This document shows, piece by piece, positions 1 through 9,449 of a stretch of 64,000 nucleotides of DNA. Origin of the DNA: Desulfomonilaceae bacterium (GTDB taxonomy: Bacteria > Desulfobacterota > Desulfomonilia > Desulfomonilales > Desulfomonilaceae); NCBI GenBank assembly GCA_041662605.1, contig JBAZSD010000007.1, positions 1 to 64,000 on the forward strand. The letters are read 5' to 3'. The translations under genes and the position numbers were made by a program. Below the pieces are notes generated by a model. That model ran no database searches. It was not told the origin of the DNA and saw nothing but the letters and a program-made list of their open reading frames with translations. The number at the start of each line of letters is the position of its first letter. The first letter of the stretch is position 1.

Positions 1-25
1 GAAGTTTACTGGGGTTACCCACCCC

Positions 26-102
26 AACAGAGAGCAGCGGCATGAACAAGCAGCTTGCACTTAAAAGTCGCGTTCAACTGTCCTAATTCGCTAGACCATT
101 GC
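26..102. repeat. Dispersed ~75-bp repeat, copy 1
   Basis: This stretch matches 43134-43208 closely in the same orientation; the shared core includes CATGAACAAGCAGCTTGC followed by TTAAAAGTC and ends with TAGACCATT. Both copies lie just beyond the 3' end of a minus-strand glycan gene (the CapD-like gene here, the ABC exporter there). The core contains the small dyad CAAGCAGCTTG. I see no ORF in it. It could be a 3' regulatory or terminator element, or the scar of a duplication. Confidence 0.6.
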
Positions 103-132
103 TGAAGATAATCCTCTAGAAGAGGGTGTTTC

Positions 133-2091
133 TTATGAACTCACAGCGCTACCGAGGGCGTGCAAGGGATGCTGACCCTCATGTCTACGTTGTAATGTGT
201 TTGAGGCAGGCCGATATTCCGGAACAATCGACTTGAGCGCAGCCAGTGGGTCGAATAACCCATTATTTGGTTTGAAAGCAGCGGCAACCCAAAAATCGAT
301 CAATTTGACGATCTGTTGTGGATCATCAATCGTTTGTCTGAAAATCCGAATCTTTTTGTGATCTGTCGGCAGACATGTTTCCCAGTCACATGACAACTCT
401 TCGGACAGCTTCTCTCCCAGCCGTAATCCTGTAATTTCGACGCCAACCTCGTGCTCTGTCTTCCCAGAAAGTAAAATGAGCTGTCTGGCTAGGTCCATAA
501 TCCTTACGGGGTCTCCCATATCCAGCATCATGAGCTGACCTGAGTTTCCTATGGCAGCGGCCTGAAGGACTAGAGCGACCGCTTCAGGGATACTCATGAA
601 GTAACGGGTTACTTCCGAATGGGTAACAGTTATTGGGCCACCCTTTTCGATCTGTTCGAGGAAAATTGGGACAACGCTCCCTTCAGAACCGAGCACATTA
701 CCAAACCGCACAGCCATGAACTGTGTCGAGCTTATTGATCCATAGGCCTGGCAGTACAGCTCACATACCCGTTTCGAAGCGCCCATGACGTTTACAGGTT
801 TAACCGCCTTGTCAGTTGATATTAGCAAAAATCGCTCAGCGTTGAATTCATGGCTGACACGAGCCATTGTCTGGATTCCCCCAATATTGTTCCTGAAACA
901 TTCGAGAGGGTTCTCTTCCTGAAGCGGCACATGTTTGTGAGCCGCAGCGTGCAAAACCAGGTCTGGTTTATGCTTGTTGAACACCTCCCGCACCGAGTCA
1001 TAGTCCTTACAATCCATTAATAGCGGAAACAGCTTAATTTCGTCATGATTCTCGATCTTTGGCGCCAGCTTACGATGAATATGAAAAAGAAGGTTTTCGC
1101 TCCGTTCTAGAAGTAGCAATGCCTTTGGGCGCCTATTCAGAACTTGTCTGGAAATTTCTGAGCCAATGCTGCCGCCGGCCCCAGTTACAAGCACCACTTT
1201 GTCAGTTATGATAGAGTCTATGTCGCGATAACGGATCTTGATCTCTTCTCTGCCAAGAAGGTCCTGAATGTTAATGTCACGGAAGCGGATAAGCGGTCGC
1301 GATTCATTGACCATTTCCAATAGTGATGGAAGTGTTTTAAGGGAAATTTTCAGGTCCCTGACCTTGTCGTAAATGACCGTCATCTGGCGCCGATTAGCCG
1401 AGGGGATGGCTATGAGAATCATATCAACCGCATTTGTCTTCACGTATTCCTTGATGTCATCGACAACGCCATGTACTCTTATGCCCTGAATCATGTAACC
1501 TTTCTTATTGGGGTTGTCGTCAAATATTGCTTTGACCTCATAGCCCGAATTAGGATTGCGGGTAATCTCGCGCAACACGAGGTCACCTGCGTCACCTGCG
1601 CCGATAAGGATGGTTTTCATCTTATTGCTGGAATTTGTGGTAACGCGGGGAAGAATCAGTTCACGGATGATGCGGGCGCCGACAAGCACAATCCCAGCCC
1701 ATACCATGGTTAGGTTGGCGTCTATAAGTATGACGCCTCGAGGAATGAAAAAATAGGGCGCCAAATAATCGACTAGGGTTATGGCGGCTGCGCATGAAAA
1801 AGCATAGAGAATTATCCTGACAATTGAGCGTAGTCCAGTATGTCTCCAACTCAGAGTGTGGAAGCGGAAAACATAAACACCGACCAGCTTGATCGCCAAC
1901 ACCATCGAAAAATCGAGCGGATACAAATTGAGTCTGGACATGGGGACATCAAAGTCAAACCTGATTTCGTAGGAGAGCCATAGAGAAATCACTGCGCAGA
2001 TAGCCGTCGCTATGAATACCCAGTATTTGAACCGAAGGTATGGCCTAAATTTATCGTAGAACGGTATTAATAATTTTGGGAATGTCATCAA
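133..2091 (-). CDS. UDP-sugar 4,6-dehydratase, CapD/WbpM/PglF family
   Basis: A 652-residue membrane-anchored nucleotide-sugar dehydratase/epimerase. Several hydrophobic segments occupy roughly residues 20-150. A first Rossmann motif (IGAGDAGD) lies near 163-170, and the catalytic SDR domain begins with TGAGGSIGSE at 303-312. STDKAV is at 425-430, and M436-x3-K440 (in VMGASKR) replaces the usual Tyr-x3-Lys, as is known for WbpM, FlaA1 and PglF enzymes that make UDP-4-keto-6-deoxy-HexNAc. Length fits the long, membrane-bound subfamily. With the aminotransferase, acetyltransferase and sugar transferase that precede it in transcription order, it would start a bacillosamine-like pathway; that pathway is inferred. 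The start MMTFPK could be either of two adjacent ATG codons. Confidence 0.93.
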   Translation of the reverse strand: MMTFPKLLIPFYDKFRPYLRFKYWVFIATAICAVISLWLSYEIRFDFDVPMSRLNLYPLDFSMVLAIKLVGVYVFRFHTLSWRHTGLRSIVRIILYAFSCAAAITLVDYLAPYFFIPRGVILIDANLTMVWAGIVLVGARIIRELILPRVTTNSSNKMKTILIGAGDAGDLVLREITRNPNSGYEVKAIFDDNPNKKGYMIQGIRVHGVVDDIKEYVKTNAVDMILIAIPSANRRQMTVIYDKVRDLKISLKTLPSLLEMVNESRPLIRFRDINIQDLLGREEIKIRYRDIDSIITDKVVLVTGAGGSIGSEISRQVLNRRPKALLLLERSENLLFHIHRKLAPKIENHDEIKLFPLLMDCKDYDSVREVFNKHKPDLVLHAAAHKHVPLQEENPLECFRNNIGGIQTMARVSHEFNAERFLLISTDKAVKPVNVMGASKRVCELYCQAYGSISSTQFMAVRFGNVLGSEGSVVPIFLEQIEKGGPITVTHSEVTRYFMSIPEAVALVLQAAAIGNSGQLMMLDMGDPVRIMDLARQLILLSGKTEHEVGVEITGLRLGEKLSEELSCDWETCLPTDHKKIRIFRQTIDDPQQIVKLIDFWVAAAFKPNNGLFDPLAALKSIVPEYRPASNTLQRRHEGQHPLHALGSAVSS

Positions 2092-2197
2092 TTATCGAAG
2101 CCCCCATTGCACATCATTAATAATAAAATTGAATCACAAATTCATAATCATAAATCGACGGAGTCATGAATGTAGGTCGCATGAACGGCCAAAATCT

Positions 2198-2318
2198 CCC
2201 ATAGCGTTGCTATGAGCCATAATGTGAAACACTTCCAGAGTTAATGGGATGTTCTCTCAAGATTCATGCTTAATGCGCCCCGTAGCAACGTCAGAATAGC
2301 CCATGGCATCGCCATGGG
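2198..2318. repeat. Degenerate copy of the palindromic repeat (family 1)
   Basis: This gap between the CapD-like gene and the aminotransferase gene (2092-2415) carries two small palindromes. One is CCCATAGCGTTGCTATGAG at 2198-2216 and the other is CCCATGGCATCGCCATGGG at 2300-2318. The second is followed by the phrase TGATTGCGGC seen beside the copies near the RAYT gene. The middle of the element is degraded. No gene was found in the gap. Confidence 0.6.
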
Positions 2319-2415
2319 ATTTGGTGATTGCGGCTAACACGTTTAATTATTCTTCAAACGTGGGCATGATGCGTTTTTGCTGTATTCGTATGTCGGACCG
2401 TGTCCGACATCCACA

Positions 2416-3546
2416 CTAATACCCCAAAACCCTTTCCACTACACTACAGACCCGGTCATGCTGCTCATCAGTCATGTGAGCGAACAAGGGCAGGGCAAGC
2501 GAGGTTCGTGAAGCCGCCCATGTGTTGGGTAATTCACCAACGATCCGGTGAGGCCGATCTCGAAACGCAGATTGAACATGAACGGGCGGATAGAAATACT
2601 TTTTACTCTGGATTTGTGAGCGAAGAAGCTCCTTATAGACCGTTTCCCTATCAGCTTTTGCTTTTGGCCCTATCAATAAAGTAAAGTAGTTCCCGCTGGA
2701 AGTTCGATCATTGGGCCATTCCTGAACAGAACAGCCAGGCAGAGTTCCCAGCTTGTCCCGATAAGCATTAATGAGCCTCATGCGGGAAGCAATAAGATTC
2801 TCTGCGTTTCTCAAACTCAATAAACCAATAGATGCATGGAATTCGCTCATTCGAGCCGACAGCCCATTATAAATCATCTCCTGGCCATCCGGCCCCTTGC
2901 CGTAATCTCTCATGCTCCTGAGCTTTGCGGCGAGGTCGTCATTGTTAGTGGTGATGAGCCCTCCCTCAATGGCAGTGATCACTTTGGTCGGGCTGAGAGA
3001 GAAGATTTCGCATTGCCCGAAGGAACCGCTTGGCCGATCTTTGTATAATGAACCGAGGCCCTGAGCAGAATCAAATACCAGTGGTACCCCATGTCTGGTA
3101 GAAATCGCTGTTAGTTCGTCTACATCAGGCGGCAATCCAAAAATGTTTACTGCGTATATAGCGGATGTCTCCGGACCAATCGCGTTTTCAACCTGTTCCG
3201 GGTCAATCGTGAAAGTGTTTGGCAGGCAATCAACATAAACGGGTTTAAGATTGTTCCAGAAAAGGGCCTGAACAGTAGCGGCGAATGTAAATGAAGGTAA
3301 GATGACCTCAGTGCCGAGTGGCAGTTCAAGAGCCGAGAAAGCAAGAATGAGACCGGAAGTACAATTAGAAACCGCTACAGCATATCTAGCTCCCGTATAT
3401 TCCGCAGCTTTTGCTTCAAAGCTCTCGACTATCTTGCCGACTGTCACTATCCCTGATTCGTAAGAAGGCTTCAGAGTTGAGCAAAATTCCTCGTACGAGG
3501 GAAGGGTAGGACGAAAGACTGGTATAAATTCGACTTGGTTGTTCAT
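2416..3546 (-). CDS. DegT/DnrJ/EryC1-family sugar aminotransferase
   Basis: A 376-residue PLP-dependent nucleotide-sugar aminotransferase, the usual length for the family. The PLP-binding lysine is K188 in SPTKVITAIEGG, and the cofactor-stacking region is VFDSAQGLG at 158-166. The family transfers an amino group from glutamate to a keto-sugar. Next to the 4,6-dehydratase and a PglD-like acetyltransferase, the natural role is C4 amination of UDP-4-keto-6-deoxy-GlcNAc (a PglE-type step); the substrate is inferred from neighbours. It starts with MNNQVEF. The gaps on both sides contain palindromic repeats. Confidence 0.92.
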   Translation of the reverse strand: MNNQVEFIPVFRPTLPSYEEFCSTLKPSYESGIVTVGKIVESFEAKAAEYTGARYAVAVSNCTSGLILAFSALELPLGTEVILPSFTFAATVQALFWNNLKPVYVDCLPNTFTIDPEQVENAIGPETSAIYAVNIFGLPPDVDELTAISTRHGVPLVFDSAQGLGSLYKDRPSGSFGQCEIFSLSPTKVITAIEGGLITTNNDDLAAKLRSMRDYGKGPDGQEMIYNGLSARMSEFHASIGLLSLRNAENLIASRMRLINAYRDKLGTLPGCSVQEWPNDRTSSGNYFTLLIGPKAKADRETVYKELLRSQIQSKKYFYPPVHVQSAFRDRPHRIVGELPNTWAASRTSLALPLFAHMTDEQHDRVCSVVERVLGY

Positions 3547-3604
3547 TATGGTATTAATTGCCTCGGAAATTTGAAGAAATCAAAATAGGAGCAAACCCAA
3601 ATCC

Positions 3605-3787
3605 CCCACGGCGCAGCCATGGGCTCACCATGTGTTGGACCGCAGGAGCGGCCCAAATGACCCACAGCGTTGCTATGGGCTATTTTGACGCCGCCCTCCC
3701 AGGGCTTTTGGGGATGTGATTTTCAGAGTAATCATATTTGCCCCTCTTAACGGGGCAACATTCATGAGCCCACGGCTGCGCCGTGGG
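3605..3787. repeat. Composite palindromic repeat (family 1)
   Basis: The outer arms are CCCACGGCGCAGCCATGGG near 3605 and CCCACGGCTGCGCCGTGGG ending at 3787. The inner parts include GGACCGCAGGAGCGGCC, CCCATAGCGTTGCTATGGG-like text and GCCCCTCTTAACGGGGC. Most of the gap between the aminotransferase and acetyltransferase genes is therefore this element; no ORF is supported in it. Confidence 0.75.
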
Positions 3788-3798
3788 AATCTTGGATG

Positions 3799-4488
3799 TT
3801 AACAGTTCCTTTTGTTCAGACTAGCATTGCCCTTTATCACCCTTGCAGGGTTTCCAACCGCAACGACATTGGCCGGCAAATCTCGAATAACTACGGCTCC
3901 TGCGCCGACGACCGTATTCGCCCCTATTGTCAGCCCCTGGATTATTGACGCTCCTGAGCCAACATAAACGCCGTCGGAGAGAGTAACATTCCCTGCTACG
4001 CTCACTTTGGGATTCAATCTAACATATTCGCCGAGCTTCGTCTCGTGGCCAACAGCGCACGCCGTGTCGATATGAGTATGCGCTCCGATGTGTATTTCTA
4101 CAGTCAGGACAGATCCGGCGGCTATGATCACGCCTTCGGAGATTTTCACAGTTTTGGACATGATCACTGATGGATGGATAAGCGGTGGAAACTCAATATT
4201 CCGGCGCCTGAGCATTTCAACTAGAGACTTTCTGCGCTGTGGGGAGCCAATCGCCACTGCCATGGATAGGGGTCTGGGCAAGCTCTCCAATTGATCTAAG
4301 TCCCCTAGCACGTTGTAGCCATACCGCTTTCCACCCCACTTGGTCTCGTCAGCGTCAAGAAAACCCAGCATGTCCCAGGAAGGTTTGACACGGTTGATGT
4401 CGTCTATCAACCAACCTACCTCTATGCCAAAGCCGCCGGCGCCAAGAACCAGAATGTCTTGCATGCTACGTTTGGTCATCTGGCTCAA
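3799..4488 (-). CDS. NeuD/PglD-family sugar O/N-acetyltransferase
   Basis: A 229-residue acyltransferase. The N-terminal part has a Rossmann-like nucleotide-sugar binding motif (ILVLGAGGFG, about residues 12-21). The C-terminal half (about 95-225) is a left-handed beta-helix of imperfect hexapeptide repeats (for example VIIAAGSVL, GAHTHIDTACAVGH) ending in VGNPARVIKG. Known members acetylate amino sugars with acetyl-CoA; PglD uses UDP-4-amino-sugar to give UDP-diNAc-bacillosamine. It lies between the methyltransferase and aminotransferase genes. The start could be the first ATG or the Met at residue 4 or 9; all leave the domain intact. Confidence 0.9.
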   Translation of the reverse strand: MSQMTKRSMQDILVLGAGGFGIEVGWLIDDINRVKPSWDMLGFLDADETKWGGKRYGYNVLGDLDQLESLPRPLSMAVAIGSPQRRKSLVEMLRRRNIEFPPLIHPSVIMSKTVKISEGVIIAAGSVLTVEIHIGAHTHIDTACAVGHETKLGEYVRLNPKVSVAGNVTLSDGVYVGSGASIIQGLTIGANTVVGAGAVVIRDLPANVVAVGNPARVIKGNASLNKRNC

Positions 4489-4498
4489 TTATGACATA

Positions 4499-5326
4499 TT
4501 ACCTTTTGTATCCAACCGCGACCCAATATGGCGCTTCTTCGCTAAAACGGATTTTGGTCAGTCCCGCTTCGATCATCATTTCCTCTATCTGTTCCCTGGT
4601 GAAACGCCTTTCTAAGCGTGTACCAAAGCGATCGAGAGCGTCAGTCCTCATGGTGTAAAAACTTTTGTCCCTGTATGATGACAATGGCAAATGATCCACT
4701 CTCATCCCCAGACTTTCCATGAACCGTGCTGCCTTGGCGAGCGGATAGTAAATCGAAACGGCTATTATCTGACTTGTTGCAAGCTTTATTGGATAAGGCG
4801 TTTTCGCGACCACTCGACGGATTAGATCACTAACTTTCCAGATAGCTTTAAACCACAGCGGCCTGTTATCAAACGCATAGTAGAGATAGAGCAGGAAAGG
4901 CCCAGCGGGCTTTAGTTTTGACACACAGTTGCGAATACCTTCCGTAGTATCTGGAACATGGTGAAGCACACCTAACGAATATCCAAAATCCATGGAATTA
5001 TTGGGGAGAGGAATGTTATCGACCCCAGCTAAATGAAAACAGCAATTGGTTACTCCGCTCAAGTTTCTCTTAGCAACCTCAAGAGCTTCCTCACTTGGGT
5101 CTATACAGTGAAGTTGCGACACTCTCGGCGATACAATCTTGGCCCATCGTCCGCTTCCACACCCCAAGTCAAAACCCATTGGACTCTCTGGAAGGCCCTC
5201 CCACGGAAAAACTCTGAAATAGTCCTCGAAGAGTTTTTGTAATTCTGCCGGAGCAACAACGGATTGGTCGAATTGTGACCATTCCCTGCCAAAATCATTT
5301 ACAACTTTTGTGTCAATATTCCGCAA
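4499..5326 (-). CDS. Class I SAM-dependent methyltransferase
   Basis: A 275-residue protein with the SAM-binding motif GFDLGCGSGRWAKIV near residues 52-66, an acidic post-II residue in LHCIDPSEEALEVA, and YSLGVLHHVPDTTEG, typical of Methyltransf_11 proteins. It ends 10 bp before the acetyltransferase start and begins 15 bp after the sugar transferase stop, so it sits in a tight operon. The substrate cannot be read from sequence; a sugar or lipid-linked intermediate is inferred from context. Confidence 0.85.
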   Translation of the reverse strand: MRNIDTKVVNDFGREWSQFDQSVVAPAELQKLFEDYFRVFPWEGLPESPMGFDLGCGSGRWAKIVSPRVSQLHCIDPSEEALEVAKRNLSGVTNCCFHLAGVDNIPLPNNSMDFGYSLGVLHHVPDTTEGIRNCVSKLKPAGPFLLYLYYAFDNRPLWFKAIWKVSDLIRRVVAKTPYPIKLATSQIIAVSIYYPLAKAARFMESLGMRVDHLPLSSYRDKSFYTMRTDALDRFGTRLERRFTREQIEEMMIEAGLTKIRFSEEAPYWVAVGYKR

Positions 5327-5340
5327 GTCTTGATCTTCCG

Positions 5341-5961
5341 CTACTCAGATGAGCCCCTAGCTCCGGTGAAGCGCTCGACCGTCGCACACCCTTCCTGGTT
5401 GAGTCCACGGCCGGACAGGACAATCCGGATTGCGATGAGAATGATTTTCAAATCTAGGTCTAATGACCAATTGTAGACATACCAAACGTCCAGATCGAAT
5501 TTTTCTTCCCAGGAACATGAGTTCCTGCCGTTTACAACCGCCCACCCGACCACGCCGGGCTTAACTTCGTGGCGACGGGCCTGGATCGTCGTGTAGAGCG
5601 GCAAATATTCCATGAGCAACGGCCTTGGACCGACGATACTCATGTCGCCCTTGAGCACATTCCAGAATTGAGGCAATTCGTCGATGCTCGTCCTCCGCAA
5701 AAAGAGCCCCAACCTGGTTAGACGACATTCATCAGGTAATGGACAGCCATTTTCGTCGCAGTCGCATGTCATTGTCCTGAATTTGTAAAAGATAAAAGGC
5801 TTGTCGTGCAGGCCCGGTCTGATCTGCTTGAATAGGATAGGGGAGCCCATTCTAAAACGAATCAGTAGTGCCGTCAGCGCAAGTATAGGAGATAAGACTA
5901 GAAGGGCGAGCGCTGATATGAGAATATCGATGAGTCTTTTGAGGAATAGATTTTTCTTCAC
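5341..5961 (-). CDS. Initiating sugar-1-phosphate transferase (PglC/WcaJ family)
   Basis: About 206 residues of the bacterial sugar transferase family, which move a phospho-sugar from a UDP-sugar onto undecaprenyl phosphate at the inner membrane. Visible parts are an N-terminal membrane hairpin (RLIDILISALALLVLSPIL), FKQIRPGLHDKPFIFYKFRT, SIDELPQFWNVLKGDMSIVG and GPRPLLMEYL. I chose the GTG at 5961 because it has AAGGA seven bases upstream and gives the monotopic PglC length. The open frame runs on upstream to 6207, but that extension is translated palindromic repeat and is rejected. Its place beside bacillosamine-type genes makes it the likely priming enzyme. Confidence 0.92.
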   Translation of the reverse strand: MKKNLFLKRLIDILISALALLVLSPILALTALLIRFRMGSPILFKQIRPGLHDKPFIFYKFRTMTCDCDENGCPLPDECRLTRLGLFLRRTSIDELPQFWNVLKGDMSIVGPRPLLMEYLPLYTTIQARRHEVKPGVVGWAVVNGRNSCSWEEKFDLDVWYVYNWSLDLDLKIILIAIRIVLSGRGLNQEGCATVERFTGARGSSE

Positions 5962-5991
5962 GTTGTTCCTTGAGATGACAACGACCAATAC

Positions 5992-6287
5992 CCCCATGGC
6001 GCACCAACGGGGAGCGACAAAACAAAAACAACTAACAGAAACACAATACCCCCATGGCATAGCCATGAGAGAGAGAACCCGAAACAGAACATTACGTTCC
6101 CATGGCGCAGCCATGGGCTCATGAATGTTGGCCGCAAGGGCCAAAGATGAGTTCTTTTTAAGAGTAATCCTGTTTGCCCCGGTCAGGGGCAACATTCGTG
6201 AGCCCACGGTTTCACCGTGGGTAGGTTTCGAATCCTATTGGCCCCCTCTTAACAGCGCCGTTCGTCAGCCCACGGCTGTGCCGTGGG
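5992..6287. repeat. Palindromic repeat cluster (family 1), one full copy
   Basis: The gap 5962-6386 holds two degraded arms (near 5992 and 6053), a complete copy at 6099-6221 and an extra arm CCCACGGCTGTGCCGTGGG at 6269-6287. The full copy has the canonical layout: outer arm CCCATGGCGCAGCCATGGG, then GGGCTCATGAATGTTGGCC, GGCCGCAAGGGCC, GCCCCGGTCAGGGGC, then the inverted partner CAACATTCGTGAGCCC and outer arm CCCACGGTTTCACCGTGGG. The whole can fold as one long hairpin with sub-stems. No gene was found in the gap. Confidence 0.8.
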
Positions 6288-6386
6288 AATTGATGTTGAC
6301 TAATCGTTTCCAACGGTTCAACTGTGGGTACGTTGATTGTTCCTGTTCCACCAAGGCGTAAGTCTGGCGCTACTATACGCCATGAA

Positions 6387-7586
6387 TCAATCCATCGGCT
6401 TTGGTATCGGCAGCCCCTTTTCCTTTAGCATCTTGATATAGAGATCATGAAGATCATTCCATATCATTTCAGGCTGGAAATCGTTCAGTGCCCGTGTTCT
6501 CCCTGCCTGCCCGTGTCTACGCCGCAACTCAGGGTCTACAATGTACTTCTCAATAGCGTCTGCAAGGGCTACAGGGTCCTTTGCCGGTACAAGCGTGCCT
6601 GTAACGCCGTCTACCACGGCGTCCACACAGCCTGTTACCTTACTCGCCACTACCGGGACCCCCGTGGCAGCGGCCTCTAACACGACATTTGGAAAGCCCT
6701 CTCTATATGTGGGGAGCGCCAGAACATCCATAATCCCACAATGTGTGGCCATACGCTCTCTTGGGATCCATCCGGTGAACACAACACGCTCATCATATCC
6801 CCAATCGTCAATTATTTGTTTCAAAGCCGCATCCCGAGCCTCGGGCTTACCTACTATCATCAGGTAACTGTCCAGGTGTTTGCGTCTCAAAGTCACCCAA
6901 GCGTTCGCCAGTTCGAATATTCCCTTGTCCTTAACTATTCGGCCGACAAAACCGATGACTTTGGCGGATTCAGGGATCCCGTACTCGGCCCTTAAAGCAT
7001 TTGTACAAGTTATCGGCGTTTTGTCAGGGTTGAAAACATCACTAGCGTCAACGCCGTTACTACTTCCATGTCCCAATACGAGGAGTTTTTCCTGACTACA
7101 AAATCGATTAGAAACGCACATTTTAGCGACTGAACCGCTATTCGCTGTAACTGTGTGCGCCAACTTGCATGTGAGCTTCTCCATCCATCGCAAAACAGCC
7201 TTCAGCCTGCCGTCCATCTCAGACATTAATCCACGGAGTGTGAAAATACGCACAGGAACACCCGCCAACGTTGCTGCAATCATCCCCACGAACCCTGCTT
7301 TGGGTGTAGACGCATGGACTATTTCCGGCTTCAATCTCTTAAACAACCAATAAAGTCTAAGAATAGCCAACAAATCTGAAATTGGAGACAGTCCTCTTAT
7401 CATTGGCACGGGGAAGACCATTACGGATTCCCTATCTCTCAAAGTCTCCAATAGAGTTCCCGGGCTTGATATGGCAATAACCTCAAATCCCTTCTGTTTC
7501 CAGTAAACAAATTGTCCCCGAAAAAAGGCTTCTAGCGTAATCGGGACCGTGGTAACAAAAACTAACCGGGTCTTTCTCAATTCCAC
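6387..7586 (-). CDS. Glycosyltransferase family 4
   Basis: A 399-residue GT-B glycosyltransferase. The N-terminal domain begins LVFVTTVPITLEAFFRGQ. The C-terminal nucleotide-sugar domain contains VIGFVGRIVKDKGIFELA and the catalytic ALPTYREGFPNVVLEAAATG (E-x7-E type). The N-terminal half resembles the WbnK/PglA-like branch of GT4 enzymes that extend lipid-linked oligosaccharides. Its GTG start directly abuts the TAG stop of the upstream amidotransferase gene, so translation is probably coupled. Donor and acceptor are unknown. Confidence 0.9.
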   Translation of the reverse strand: MELRKTRLVFVTTVPITLEAFFRGQFVYWKQKGFEVIAISSPGTLLETLRDRESVMVFPVPMIRGLSPISDLLAILRLYWLFKRLKPEIVHASTPKAGFVGMIAATLAGVPVRIFTLRGLMSEMDGRLKAVLRWMEKLTCKLAHTVTANSGSVAKMCVSNRFCSQEKLLVLGHGSSNGVDASDVFNPDKTPITCTNALRAEYGIPESAKVIGFVGRIVKDKGIFELANAWVTLRRKHLDSYLMIVGKPEARDAALKQIIDDWGYDERVVFTGWIPRERMATHCGIMDVLALPTYREGFPNVVLEAAATGVPVVASKVTGCVDAVVDGVTGTLVPAKDPVALADAIEKYIVDPELRRRHGQAGRTRALNDFQPEMIWNDLHDLYIKMLKEKGLPIPKPMD

Positions 7587-9449
7587 CTATTTCATTTTGA
7601 AACGACGCAGCCAAAGCTCAAGGACCAATAGAGCGTACAATATGTATGGCTTGTTACGGTCCGTCATAACATTTCCATTTATCAGGCCGTCCAGAAACTT
7701 TCTGGAAAGATACGACCCTACACATGAGTCAGGCTGCGCTAATGTGTCCATAAGAATCGGCCTCAATTCATTTTTCAGGAAAGAACCTAGAGGCACTTCA
7801 AAGCCTTTTTTGGGACCATTCATTATTTCTTTCGGAAGCAAACCTGAGTATGCGTCACGTAAAAGGCTTTTGGTCCGGAACTTGTTACTGATAAATTTCA
7901 GCGGGACTGTGGACACAAATTCAGCTAACTTATGATCAAGGAGAGGAGACCTTGCCTCAAGAGAACACGCCATTGTCGACATGTCCATTTTGACAAGCAG
8001 ATCATTCAGCAAGTTCAATTGCAGGTCCAGGTTCATTTGACGTGTAAACTCCCCGGAAAAACTTCCTTCAATACTTTCAATAAAGCCCTCCGTAGATCGC
8101 TTTGGCCCAAGCGCCCAATATTGTTTCTTGTCAGCTTCATTTAGCATATCCGTCGTCATTGTCAGATAACGTTCGCCGCCGTTTGAGAAAAATAGCCTCA
8201 GAAAACGAATTCCAAAGCCTATGGCAGTCCGCCTGTCTCCTCCAAATCCATCAAACCGGTTTCTGATTGATTTCTTGTTTGCAAATGGCAGGAATTTAAA
8301 CCAATCCAGCCATGCGGCGGCAAGGTGTCTGCGATAACCCGCAAAGATTTCGTCTCCACCATCTCCCGTTAACACGACCTTCACATATTTTTGGGCCTGC
8401 GCGGCGACTTTGATGGTAGGCATCGCGCTCGAATCAAAATATGGCTGGTCAAAATGATTCACAAGCCTCATCAAATCATTTTCCGGATCAAACTTAAATG
8501 GGATTACGGTATTAACTACACCTAGATAACGGGCTACCAACCCCGCCATCCTGCTCTCGTCCAACTCACGGTCGTACATTGATACGGTAAATGTCTGAAG
8601 CTCAGCGGAAGAATTTCGTCGGGCCTCATACGCCACAACTGACGAATCGATCCCACCTGACAGAAATATCCCGAGCGGCACGTCGCTCCGGAGCCGTAAG
8701 ATTGCGGCTTCACCGACCAGTTGACGGATTTTTTCAAGTGTCGCTTCGTAGCTTATTGATTCCCATCGCTCATAGTATAATTTCCAGTAAGTTCCCGATT
8801 TATTACCGTCATGGTTCACGAGCAACCATGAAGCCGAGGGGATTACAAAAAGATCAGCAAAAATTGTTTCCGGCTGGGGAACAACCCCAAATGACAAATA
8901 GTCGTATATTGCCTGCTCATTAATCTCCATATGACGTCCGGCGTGTTTGGCCAGGATTCGTAGGGCCTTTATTTCAGATGCAAAAAGGACTTCGCCCGGA
9001 GCAGGTTCAAAATAGTAGAGAGGTTTCTTACCGAATCGGTCCCTGGCGATGAACATGGATTGCGAGTTGGCATCCCAAATGGCGAAAGCGAACATCCCCC
9101 TCAGCAAGCGGCACATGTCTGTCCCGTAATCTTCCCATAAATGCGCAAGACATTCTGTGTCCGACCTGGTTTTGAAAACATGTCCCTTTGATTCCAGGAG
9201 ATCAATCAATTCAAGGTAATTATAAATTTCACCGTTGAATACAACGACTACGGACTTGTCTTCATTGAAAACCGGTTGATGGCCGCCACTGATGTCTATA
9301 ATGGAGAGGCGGCGATTTCCCAGAAAGGAGTTTCCGTGCTGGAACACCCCGGAGTCATCCGGACCACGGTGGCGTATCGCGTCGAGCGCTCGGTTGATGA
9401 CCGATACATCGATGCCTTTTTTGAGCAATCCCCCAACTATGCCGCACAT
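7587..9449 (-). CDS. asnB: Asparagine synthase-like glutamine amidotransferase (1)
   Basis: A 620-residue two-domain AsnB protein. Cys2 in MCGIVGG is the class II glutaminase nucleophile; RHRGPDDSG and NGEIYNYLEL are glutaminase motifs. LSGGIDSS (roughly residue 265) is the ATP-pyrophosphatase loop of the synthetase domain. Family members make asparagine, but copies inside polysaccharide loci often amidate uronic acids or other carboxylates; that role is inferred here. A second, distinct paralogue lies at 17447-19468. The start is fixed by the need for Cys after the initiator Met. Its stop abuts the next gene. Confidence 0.9.
   Translation of the reverse strand: MCGIVGGLLKKGIDVSVINRALDAIRHRGPDDSGVFQHGNSFLGNRRLSIIDISGGHQPVFNEDKSVVVVFNGEIYNYLELIDLLESKGHVFKTRSDTECLAHLWEDYGTDMCRLLRGMFAFAIWDANSQSMFIARDRFGKKPLYYFEPAPGEVLFASEIKALRILAKHAGRHMEINEQAIYDYLSFGVVPQPETIFADLFVIPSASWLLVNHDGNKSGTYWKLYYERWESISYEATLEKIRQLVGEAAILRLRSDVPLGIFLSGGIDSSVVAYEARRNSSAELQTFTVSMYDRELDESRMAGLVARYLGVVNTVIPFKFDPENDLMRLVNHFDQPYFDSSAMPTIKVAAQAQKYVKVVLTGDGGDEIFAGYRRHLAAAWLDWFKFLPFANKKSIRNRFDGFGGDRRTAIGFGIRFLRLFFSNGGERYLTMTTDMLNEADKKQYWALGPKRSTEGFIESIEGSFSGEFTRQMNLDLQLNLLNDLLVKMDMSTMACSLEARSPLLDHKLAEFVSTVPLKFISNKFRTKSLLRDAYSGLLPKEIMNGPKKGFEVPLGSFLKNELRPILMDTLAQPDSCVGSYLSRKFLDGLINGNVMTDRNKPYILYALLVLELWLRRFKMK

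Noticed and set aside
5962..6207. N-terminal extension of the sugar transferase (82 residues).
   Set aside because: The extension is translated family 1 repeat; GTG at 5961 has a proper ribosome site and gives the family length.
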